DNA of 6,503 nucleotides from Deltaproteobacteria bacterium (GTDB lineage Bacteria > Desulfobacterota > Binatia > UBA9968): contig JACPFE010000174.1 of the NCBI GenBank assembly GCA_016183145.1, positions 1 to 6,503 on the forward strand. Direction: 5' to 3'. Every line of letters begins with the position of its first letter. The stretch's first letter is position 1. The translations under genes and the position numbers were made by a program. This document shows positions 1 through 5,771 of this stretch, one piece after another. The notes under the pieces were generated by a model. That model was not told the DNA's origin and did not search any database. It was given only the letters and a program-made list of their open reading frames with translations.

Positions 1-1
1 A

Positions 2-721
2 GTGGCCCGGGACGCTTTTCTCAACACCGGCAACGTCGAGCAGATCGGCTGGGAGGAGGTCAGGGAAAGAGGCTTTGCCGCCTACACCGGGCTGGGAACG
101 GCGATGCGATCGATCGGCAACGCCTGCGACATCGAAGTGGGCGAGCCGCTGGTGCCGCTCACCTGGCACACGGCGAAAAAGGAGCCCTATCCGACGCTGA
201 CGCGGCGCATGCAGTTCTACATCGATCACGACTGGTATTTCGAGCTGGAAGAGCATCTGCCGACGCACAAAGATTGTCCCACCTCCGGCGGAAACTACCC
301 GCTGCAAGTGACCGGCGGCCACGCGCGCTGGAGCATTCACAGCGACTGGGTCGATGACGCGCTGATTCTCGCCCTGCAGCGGGGCGAGCCCGTGCTGTTC
401 ATGAATTCAAAAGATGCCGCGTCGCGGGGAATTTCGGATGACGACGTTGTCGAGGCGTTCAATGACGTCGCCTCATTCCGGGCGCGGGCGGTGGTTTCTC
501 CGGGAGTCCGGCCCGGCCAGGCGATCATCTACCACGCCTGGGAGAACTACCAATTCGCGGGCTGGGGCCACTTCAAGAGCGTGATGGCGGCGCCGCTCAA
601 TCCCATCGAACTGGTCGGCGACTATGGTCACATCCGGCCCGACCCTTTGATCGCCATGCCGGGCCAAAGCGACCGCGACACCCGGGTGGAGATCAGGAAG
701 GTTCGGGGAGAGCCGGCGTGA
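2..721 (+). CDS. EbdA-like molybdopterin oxidoreductase catalytic subunit, C-terminal part (5' end outside window)
   Basis: This is the final 239 codons of a molybdenum-bis(pterin) oxidoreductase catalytic subunit. The frame is open to the window edge; the GTG at position 2 aligns with Ile700 inside the neighbouring full-length protein, so it is an internal valine codon and not a start. The segment aligns without gaps to residues 700-938 of the protein at 1007-3823; by hand count 154 of 239 positions are identical (about 64%). It holds the molybdopterin dinucleotide-binding C-terminal domain, with landmarks PYPTLTRR, TGGHARWSIHS, WENYQFAGW and the terminal DRDTRVEIRKV. The PYPTLTRR...QFYIDH...GGHARWSIHS series resembles the ethylbenzene dehydrogenase alpha branch of the DMSO reductase superfamily. 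The cofactor and iron-sulfur ligands of the N-terminal part are not in the window. Substrate is unknown. It is followed by a 285-bp gap before its paralogue, so it is not tightly coupled to it. Confidence 0.9.
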   Translation: MARDAFLNTGNVEQIGWEEVRERGFAAYTGLGTAMRSIGNACDIEVGEPLVPLTWHTAKKEPYPTLTRRMQFYIDHDWYFELEEHLPTHKDCPTSGGNYPLQVTGGHARWSIHSDWVDDALILALQRGEPVLFMNSKDAASRGISDDDVVEAFNDVASFRARAVVSPGVRPGQAIIYHAWENYQFAGWGHFKSVMAAPLNPIELVGDYGHIRPDPLIAMPGQSDRDTRVEIRKVRGEPA

Positions 722-792
722 TTTGGATAGACCGAGGGGTAAACGCATATAGAACCAGAATTCGCTCATGGCGCGAGGAGAGTTAAATTTAT

Positions 793-884
793 CCCACCCT
801 CGCCCTTTGGGAGAGGGAAGGGTGAGGGCCTTGTTAAGCAGGAAAAATTCGCCCTCACCTCAGTCCTCTCCCAGAGGGAGAGGA
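793..884. repeat. Large imperfect inverted repeat (REP-like intergenic palindrome)
   Basis: The left arm (about 793-829) and right arm (about 851-884) are imperfect reverse complements separated by about 21 bp. Both arms are built from CCCTCACC, CCTCTCCC and GGGAGAGG blocks. Inside the right arm is a perfect hairpin, CCTCTCCC (865-872), AGA, GGGAGAGG (876-883). The motif style matches dispersed REP-type palindromes common between genes in GC-rich bacteria; that is recalled knowledge, not a search. If transcribed, the whole element would fold into a long stem. No T-run follows it on the + strand, so a classical intrinsic terminator is not supported. It could still act as a 3' stabiliser, attenuator or partial terminator between the two paralogous catalytic genes. 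Confidence 0.7.
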
Positions 885-911
885 AGCAAGAAGCGGAGAG
901 GAGTGAGAACT

Positions 912-944
912 GCCAGCGTGAGCTGGCCAGACCGCCTTTAGCGG
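912..944 (+). other. Two small hairpins in the leader of the second catalytic gene
   Basis: A 6-bp stem GCCAGC (912-917) / GCTGGC (922-927) closes a GTGA loop, which as RNA is a GNRA tetraloop. It is followed by a 4-bp stem CCGC (932-935) / GCGG (941-944) with a CTTTA loop. They lie 60-95 nt upstream of the ATG at 1007. No T-run follows. They may shape the mRNA leader or be chance; nothing else recognisable, such as a riboswitch core or tRNA, was seen in 722-1006. Confidence 0.35.
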
Positions 945-1006
945 CTCACAAATCAAGCGTCCGGCTCTGTGGAGGTGCGTGAGTCGAGAGAGCGAGGAAA
1001 CGACCG

Positions 1007-3823
1007 ATGCCTGAATTAAATCTGAAGCTGGAAAGTTTGGAGTCGAGCGGCGACGGCCGTCTCTCGACTGCCGATTATTCCCACGACGAGATCCGGCGCG
1101 CTCCGTGGAAATGGGATAAAGTCGTGAAAGGCTCCCACCTCACCAACTGCTCCTATCAGCAGGCGTGCAACTTCAATCTCTACGTCAAGGACGGCGTCAT
1201 CTTGCGAGAAGAGCAAGCGGCGAATTACCCCCCGCGTAACGATCCCGCGGTTCCCGACTACAATCCGCGAGGCTGCCAGAAAGGCGCTTGCTACGCGCAC
1301 CGGGTTTACGATCCGACGCGCGTCAAATATCCGATGAAGCGGATCGGCGAACGGGGCAGTGGCAAGTGGAAGCGCATCAGTTGGGATGAGGCGCTGAGCG
1401 AAGTTGCCGACGCGATTATCGATACGGCCACGAAGGAAGGGCCGGAAGCGATCGTTCAGGGCGGCGGCACCCGGGTGATGAACGCGGGCAGCGAAGGCTC
1501 GGCACCGACGACTTTCTTTCTCGGCCTGGGCGCGCCGCTTTCCAACGTCACCGCCGACAACGGCGACGACCATCAGGGCGTGGCGCTGACGATGGGAAAA
1601 ATCATCATCGCCGACTCCGCCGACAACTGGTTTTACTCGGACATGATTTTGATCTGGGGCGGCAATCCGGCCTACACCAACATTCCGAATTTTCACTTCG
1701 TCAGCGAAGCCCGTTACAACGGCACCAAGATCGTCACCATCGCGCCCGACTACAGCCCCTCGGCGATCCATGCCGATCAGTGGGTGCCGGTGAACGTCGG
1801 CAGCGACGCCGCACTGGCCCTGTCGATCTGCCAGGTGATCCTGCGCGACAAGCTCTACCGGGAAAATTTTGTCCGCGAGCAGACCGATCTACCGCTTTTG
1901 GTGGTGGAATCGACGGGGAAGTTTTTGCGCCAAACAGATTTTAAAGCCAGCGGGCGCAACGATGCTTTTTATTTCTGGGACCAGGTATCCGGGAGCCTCG
2001 CCGAAGCGCCGCGCAAGAGCCTTGCCCTCAATGGCGTGGTGCCGGCGTTGGCGGGGAGCTACAAAGTCGAAACGATCCACGGCGCCCTCTCTGTAAAGCC
2101 GCTGATGGAAGCGCTGCGCGCTCACCTGGAGCGTGACTATACGCCGGCGCAGGCGAGCCTTATCACCGGCACCTCGCCGCGCGTGATCGAGCAGCTCGCT
2201 CGTGAGATCGCCGCCGCCAAGGGCGTGGTCAACATGAGCACCTACAACTGGGGGAAGTTTTATCATGGCGACCTGATCGAGCGGGCGATGCTGCTGGTCT
2301 TCGCCCTGTGCGGTCACATCGGCCACCGCGGCGCGACTTACAGCGCCTTCTCCATGATGGGGCTCGATACCTCCATCGGCGGCCTGGAGCGGCGCGGCGA
2401 CCAGATCATCCTTTCCGCCGCCGGCGCCGATCCGCGCTTCGCCCAGTGGCGCGAAGAGGGCTACACTGATGAGATGATCCTCTACGAATACGTCCATGAA
2501 TCTTTCGCCACGGGGAAAGTGACGCCGACCTCGCTCATGTACTTCATCCACGGCGGCATTCTCGACCTGTGCGAAAAACATCCTGAGTGGGATCCTTATT
2601 TGGAGCGGCCGATCAAGGACTACGTGCGCGAGGCGTTCGAGAAGAAATGGCAGTTCATGACGCCGGGGCCGGATAAGGAGCCGCGGGTGATGTTCGCCCT
2701 GGGGGGGAATTTTCTCCGGCGCGCCCGCTGCACCGAGACCTTGATCGCGAACTTTTTGCCCAAGCTGCGTTTCCTGGTTTGCATCGACTGGCGCTGGAAT
2801 AGCACCGCGCTCTACTCCGACGTCGTTCTGCCCGCCTGCACCTGGTATGAGAAAACCTCGACCTTCATGGTCGGCTCGCCGGTCCAGCCCTTCGTCCATA
2901 TCGTCAACCAGGCTGCGCCGCCGCTCTACGACTCCATCGGCGAATGGAAATTATTCTGCTTGCTGGCGAGAAAGATCGAGGAGCGCGCCCGGGAACGCGG
3001 CGTGGAGAGCTTCAAGGACGCCGCCGGCGTCGAGCGCCGCTTCGCCGGCCTGGAGGACAAGGTCACGTTCGGCGGTCTCTATCACGAGGACGACGAGGAG
3101 GGCATCGCCCGCGACGCTCTGCTCAACGCGAGCAACGTGGAACCGGTCGATTGGGAAGAATTCAAAGAGCGCGGCATCGCCCAGTACACGGGCGTCGGCA
3201 CCGGCATGCGCTCCATCGGCAACGCCTGCGACGTCATTCCCGGCGAGCCGATGGTGCCGCTCACCTGGCACACCGAGCGCAAAGATCCCTATCCGACGCT
3301 GACTCGGCGCATTCAGTTCTTGATCGACCACGAGCTGTTTCGCGAGCTGGGCGAGGATTGGCCGGTCCATAAAGACCCGCCGTTTGCCGGCGGCAAATTC
3401 TCGCTGCAGATTACCGGCGGCCACGCGCGCTGGAGCATTCACAGCGATCAAGTCGACGATACTTTGATGCTCCAGTTGCAGCGCGGCGTGCCGCTGATGT
3501 TCGTCAGCCGCCGCGACGCCGTCGCCCGACAGATAACCGACGGGGACCTGGTGGAAGTGACCAACGACGTGGGCAGTTTTTGCATTCAAGCGGCGGTGTC
3601 GCCCGCGGTCAAACCCGGCCAGGTGATCATCTATCATTCCTGGGAGAACTATCAGTTCTCCGGCTGGGACCATTTCAAAACCGTCATGGCCTCGCCGATG
3701 AATCCGGTGGAGCTGGCGGGGGACTATTTCCACATCCGGCCCATCACCATGGCCAACTATCCCGGCTTTCGCGACCGCGACACCCGCGTCGAGATTAGAA
3801 AGGTAGAAGGCCGTGCACAATGA
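1007..3823 (+). CDS. EbdA-like molybdopterin (DMSO reductase superfamily) catalytic subunit, full length, no Tat signal
   Basis: This is a complete 938-aa catalytic subunit, close to the usual size of ethylbenzene dehydrogenase-type alpha subunits. Such enzymes bind Mo with two pterin dinucleotides and oxidise or hydroxylate unreactive C-H bonds using water, or reduce oxyanions. Visible parts: an N-terminal [4Fe-4S] site with H44, C48, C54 and C90 (His-x3-Cys-x5-Cys spacing as in EbdA, unlike Cys-x3-Cys in NarG); the molybdopterin domain from about 110 to 650, with the likely Mo-ligand aspartate in NGDDHQG (D187 by alignment from memory) and IWGGNPAYTNIPNFHF at 216-231; and the dinucleotide-binding domain from about 797 to 915. 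The first 45 residues contain no twin-arginine motif or hydrophobic stretch, so a cytoplasmic enzyme is predicted. The ATG is preceded by GAGG (994-997) with 9-nt spacing. The 3' end overlaps the next gene by 11 bp. Clade assignment is fairly sure; the substrate is unknown. Confidence 0.9.
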   Translation: MPELNLKLESLESSGDGRLSTADYSHDEIRRAPWKWDKVVKGSHLTNCSYQQACNFNLYVKDGVILREEQAANYPPRNDPAVPDYNPRGCQKGACYAHRVYDPTRVKYPMKRIGERGSGKWKRISWDEALSEVADAIIDTATKEGPEAIVQGGGTRVMNAGSEGSAPTTFFLGLGAPLSNVTADNGDDHQGVALTMGKIIIADSADNWFYSDMILIWGGNPAYTNIPNFHFVSEARYNGTKIVTIAPDYSPSAIHADQWVPVNVGSDAALALSICQVILRDKLYRENFVREQTDLPLLVVESTGKFLRQTDFKASGRNDAFYFWDQVSGSLAEAPRKSLALNGVVPALAGSYKVETIHGALSVKPLMEALRAHLERDYTPAQASLITGTSPRVIEQLAREIAAAKGVVNMSTYNWGKFYHGDLIERAMLLVFALCGHIGHRGATYSAFSMMGLDTSIGGLERRGDQIILSAAGADPRFAQWREEGYTDEMILYEYVHESFATGKVTPTSLMYFIHGGILDLCEKHPEWDPYLERPIKDYVREAFEKKWQFMTPGPDKEPRVMFALGGNFLRRARCTETLIANFLPKLRFLVCIDWRWNSTALYSDVVLPACTWYEKTSTFMVGSPVQPFVHIVNQAAPPLYDSIGEWKLFCLLARKIEERARERGVESFKDAAGVERRFAGLEDKVTFGGLYHEDDEEGIARDALLNASNVEPVDWEEFKERGIAQYTGVGTGMRSIGNACDVIPGEPMVPLTWHTERKDPYPTLTRRIQFLIDHELFRELGEDWPVHKDPPFAGGKFSLQITGGHARWSIHSDQVDDTLMLQLQRGVPLMFVSRRDAVARQITDGDLVEVTNDVGSFCIQAAVSPAVKPGQVIIYHSWENYQFSGWDHFKTVMASPMNPVELAGDYFHIRPITMANYPGFRDRDTRVEIRKVEGRAQ

Positions 3824-5273
3824 TCTGAGAGAATGGATCGAGAAGGCGGAGGGCTTGGGGAAATTGGTCCGCATCCGCGGCGCCCATTGGGACAAAGAGA
3901 TCGCGGCGCTGGCGGAGCTGTTCTGTTACAAAAAGAAATTCGACACGCCGGCGCTGTTGTTCGACGAGATCCCCGGGCATGCCAAGGGATATCGAATTTT
4001 CTTCCACGAACTGATCACGCCCTGGGCGGTCGCCATGACCATGAATTTTCCCCTGGAGTACGATTCGTTGATGGATCTGGTGAAGGCGGTGCACCGAAAA
4101 TTCGAAACGCTTCAAGCACTACCGCCGCGAAAGGTCGCCACCGGTCCTGTCATGGAAAACGTCCTGCGGGGAAAGGACGTCAATCTTCTTAAATTGCCCG
4201 TGCCACTTTTTTCCGAGTTCGACGGCGGCCGATATATCGGCACTTCCGATTGCGTTATCATGAAGGACGCCGATAGCGGCTGGGTCAATCTGGGTTCCTA
4301 CCGGATGCAGCTCCACGACGAACAATCGACCGGGCTTTACATCTCGCCGGGAAAACATGGCTATCTCATCCGCCAGAAATATTTCGAGCGAGGCTTGCCT
4401 TGCCCGGTGGCGGTCTGCCTGGGGCAGGACCCGCTGCTTTCCCTGTTCGCCGGCAATGAAGTTCCCTATGGAACGGGCGAATACGATTTGGCCGGTGGAG
4501 TGCGCGGAGCCCCCATCGAAGTTATCGACGCGCCGGAGACAGGTTTGCCGATACCTGCCCGGGCTGAGATCGTCATCGAAGGCTATTGCACACCGGGAGA
4601 TCTCAGGTCCGAGGGACCCTTCCCCGAATGGACGGGATACTACGGCAGCTCGAGCAGAGAAGACGGCAGCTCGAGCAGAGAGGAACCGGTATTCAGGGTC
4701 AAGACTTTGATGCACCGAAACGACCCGATACTGACGGCGCGCCATGAGCTGCGCAGCAAGTCTTTTGATTTTAGATCGCTGATGCGCTCGGCGCTGCTCT
4801 GGAAGGAGCTGGAGCGCGCCGGCATTCCCGAAATCAAAGGGGTCTGGCGCTATGAACAGGCGGGATCGAGATTCTTCAACGTCATTGCAATCAATCAACG
4901 ATACTACGGCCACGCGCGCCAGGTGCTCCATGTGGCGGCCCAAACCGCAGCCGGCGCTTACGCCGGGCGGTGGGTCGTGGTTGTGGACGACGACATCGAT
5001 CCGGCTAACATCGACGAGGTGTTGTGGGCCATGGGGACCCGCTGCCAACCCGCCACCGACATCGAGTTTATCAACCGCTCACGCAGCACGCCGCTCGATC
5101 CTTTATGCTTCGATAAGAACAAGAACTATTACACCTCGCTGGCCCTGGTGGACGCCTGCATTCCCTATGAGGAGAAGGCGAGTTTTCCCAGAGCGACCGG
5201 CGCCACGCCGGCGTACAGCGACGAAATCTATAAAAAGTGGCGATGGCTTCTTGAAGGTCGCAGCACTGAATAA
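3813..5273 (+). CDS. UbiD-family prenylated-FMN-dependent (de)carboxylase
   Basis: This 486-aa protein belongs to the UbiD/Fdc1 family, which reversibly decarboxylates aromatic or unsaturated acids using prenylated FMN made by UbiX (no ubiX in the window). Residues matching the Fdc1 metal/prFMN and catalytic set are present at the expected spacings: N159 and R164 in VNLGSYRMQ, H182 in PGKHGY, E223 in GTGEYDLAGG, and the glutamates E267 and E272 in SEGPFPEW. The family motif DDDIDP is at 392-397. The N terminus, HNDLREWIEKAEGLGKLVRI, is typical, which supports the GTG start at 3813; GAAAGG (3798-3803) lies 9 nt upstream. The gene overlaps the upstream catalytic subunit by 11 bp, implying translational coupling and a shared pathway. 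An odd feature is a 7-residue duplication at about 278-291, GSSSRED then GSSSREE. Family is sure. The substrate is open: phenolic, aromatic or heteroaromatic acids are all possible, and the direction could be carboxylation. Confidence 0.93.
   Translation: MHNDLREWIEKAEGLGKLVRIRGAHWDKEIAALAELFCYKKKFDTPALLFDEIPGHAKGYRIFFHELITPWAVAMTMNFPLEYDSLMDLVKAVHRKFETLQALPPRKVATGPVMENVLRGKDVNLLKLPVPLFSEFDGGRYIGTSDCVIMKDADSGWVNLGSYRMQLHDEQSTGLYISPGKHGYLIRQKYFERGLPCPVAVCLGQDPLLSLFAGNEVPYGTGEYDLAGGVRGAPIEVIDAPETGLPIPARAEIVIEGYCTPGDLRSEGPFPEWTGYYGSSSREDGSSSREEPVFRVKTLMHRNDPILTARHELRSKSFDFRSLMRSALLWKELERAGIPEIKGVWRYEQAGSRFFNVIAINQRYYGHARQVLHVAAQTAAGAYAGRWVVVVDDDIDPANIDEVLWAMGTRCQPATDIEFINRSRSTPLDPLCFDKNKNYYTSLALVDACIPYEEKASFPRATGATPAYSDEIYKKWRWLLEGRSTE
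4642..4681 (+). repeat. 21-bp-period tandem duplication inside the UbiD-family gene
   Basis: Nineteen bases are repeated exactly at 4642-4660 and 4663-4681, a period of 21 bp, so the frame is kept. The result is two adjacent copies of a GSSSRE(D/E) heptapeptide directly after the catalytic EGPFPEWTGYY segment. The near-perfect DNA identity, rather than only protein similarity, points to a recent slippage duplication. Confidence 0.9.
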
Positions 5274-5347
5274 ATTTGCGGCGGCGGTAATTGATTTTAA
5301 GAAAATTAGGCTCCCTTTTCCGGTTTTTAGTAAAGAGGATGGAACTA

Positions 5348-5376
5348 TTGACGTGATATCTCGGATTTGTTTTGAT
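5348..5376 (+). promoter_or_regulatory. Candidate sigma-70-type promoter upstream of the YHS gene
   Basis: TTGACG (5348-5353, 5 of 6 to the -35 consensus) and TTTGAT (5371-5376, 4 of 6 to the -10 consensus) are separated by exactly 17 bp. They sit in the AT-richer gap 5274-5450, after the end of the UbiD-family gene. This is consensus matching only, and the organism's sigma factor preferences are unknown. If real, it would let the YHS and iron-sulfur genes be transcribed separately from the upstream genes. Confidence 0.35.
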
Positions 5377-5395
5377 GGCACGATGTTTGCCATCA
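5373..5395. promoter_or_regulatory. Perfect 8-bp inverted repeat, operator-like
   Basis: TGATGGCA (5373-5380) and TGCCATCA (5388-5395) are perfect inverted copies with a 7-nt spacer. The dyad overlaps the proposed -10 element and the place where transcription would start, which is a classic repressor position. Alternatively it is an RNA hairpin in the leader. There is no T-run, so it does not look like a terminator. Confidence 0.45.
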
Positions 5396-5436
5396 CATTG
5401 TCCGTAACGCCAATTTCCGCGCAGGCCGACGGTCAG

Positions 5437-5444
5437 AAAGGAGG
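5437..5444 (+). promoter_or_regulatory. Strong ribosome binding site for the YHS gene
   Basis: AAAGGAGG, a near-ideal Shine-Dalgarno sequence, lies 6 nt before the ATG at 5451. It is the strongest such site in the window and fixes the start of the 67-aa protein. Confidence 0.85.
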
Positions 5445-5450
5445 CTCCTA

Positions 5451-5654
5451 ATGGTTGTGGACCCTGTATGTAAGAAGGAAGTAGATGAGAAAACCGCGCT
5501 CGGAGGCAAAGCTCGCTTCTGGGGCAAGGTGTTCTTTTTCTGCGATAAGAAATGTCGCGCGACCTTTCAGCGCGATCCGCAAAAGTTCGTCTCCAAGGAA
5601 GACGCTGAGAAGGAACCAGGTTACGATCCGCGCATGTTCATCGGTGATATGTAA
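5451..5654 (+). CDS. YHS-domain small protein (putative metal-binding)
   Basis: This is a 67-aa soluble protein with a single YHS domain covering roughly residues 3-47. The pattern is DPVC near the N terminus (C7), then an FFFCDKKC pair (C31, C35), then F39 and DPQKF (42-46), which is the standard YHS signature. YHS domains are related to TRASH-type treble-clef metal-binding folds and occur in copper- or heavy-metal-handling proteins, P-type ATPases and some multicomponent oxygenases; the role here is unknown. There is no signal peptide or membrane segment. The length is normal for a stand-alone YHS protein, with a short tail after residue 48. Its position between the UbiD-family and iron-sulfur genes suggests a helper role, such as metal handling or cluster/cofactor maintenance for the redox enzyme; that is inference. 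It has its own strong ribosome binding site and possibly its own promoter. Confidence 0.85.
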   Translation: MVVDPVCKKEVDEKTALGGKARFWGKVFFFCDKKCRATFQRDPQKFVSKEDAEKEPGYDPRMFIGDM

Positions 5655-5657
5655 AAC

Positions 5658-5750
5658 AGTGCTAAGTAACGAGTGCTGAGTAATGAGTTCTGAGTGCCGA
5701 GTCCTGAGTTGAGGAGGGGACTCATTGCTCAGGACTCAGGACTCAGGACT
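5658..5750. repeat. Heptanucleotide repeat array with inverted partner array
   Basis: From 5658 to 5713 the sequence reads as eight consecutive 7-base units in strict phase, each beginning AGT and mostly ending in G (consensus about AGTNCTG). After a two-base spacer, 5716-5750 contains five 7-base units in the opposite orientation; three of these (5730-5750) are exact copies of AGTCCTG on the minus strand. The two halves can pair, so the transcript could form a long stem with the turn near 5714. The array fills nearly the whole gap between the YHS and iron-sulfur genes and ends just before the latter's ribosome binding site. Heptanucleotide short tandem repeats are known in cyanobacteria; no relation is claimed. 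Confidence 0.85.
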
Positions 5751-5757
5751 GAATAAA

Positions 5758-5765
5758 GAGGAGGG
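5758..5765 (+). promoter_or_regulatory. Ribosome binding site of the iron-sulfur subunit gene
   Basis: GAGGAGGG lies 6 nt before the ATG at 5772, directly after the heptad repeat array. It supports that ATG as the start, which also yields the QYGFFFDQSRCTGC N terminus typical of DmsB-like proteins. Confidence 0.8.
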
Positions 5766-5771
5766 AGAAAG

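Noticed and set aside
2..4. GTG at position 2 as a true start codon
   Set aside because: It aligns with an internal isoleucine of the paralogue and the frame is open to the window edge, so the gene simply begins upstream.
723..753. Promoter after the first gene (TTGGAT ... TATAGA)
   Set aside because: Only 3 of 6 and 4 of 6 consensus matches with a 19-bp spacer, too weak to list.
865..883. Intrinsic terminator at the perfect CCTCTCCC/GGGAGAGG hairpin
   Set aside because: The stem is strong but it is followed by purine-rich sequence without a T-run on either strand, so classical termination is unsupported.
1016..5048. Long minus-strand open frames (1016-1771, 1889-2899, 2951-3895, 4119-5048)
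   Set aside because: They lie antisense to well-conserved genes, have no recognisable domains or ribosome sites, and are expected in GC-rich coding DNA with strong third-position bias.
4852..5451. 199-codon + strand frame running past the end of the UbiD-family gene
   Set aside because: Its first two thirds is a shifted-frame reading of the conserved UbiD C terminus. Only its last 22-33 codons are outside the gene, and they are discussed as a possible leader peptide.
5658..5750. CRISPR array
   Set aside because: The units are 7 bases without unique spacers and the second half is inverted, so this is a simple heptad repeat and not a CRISPR.
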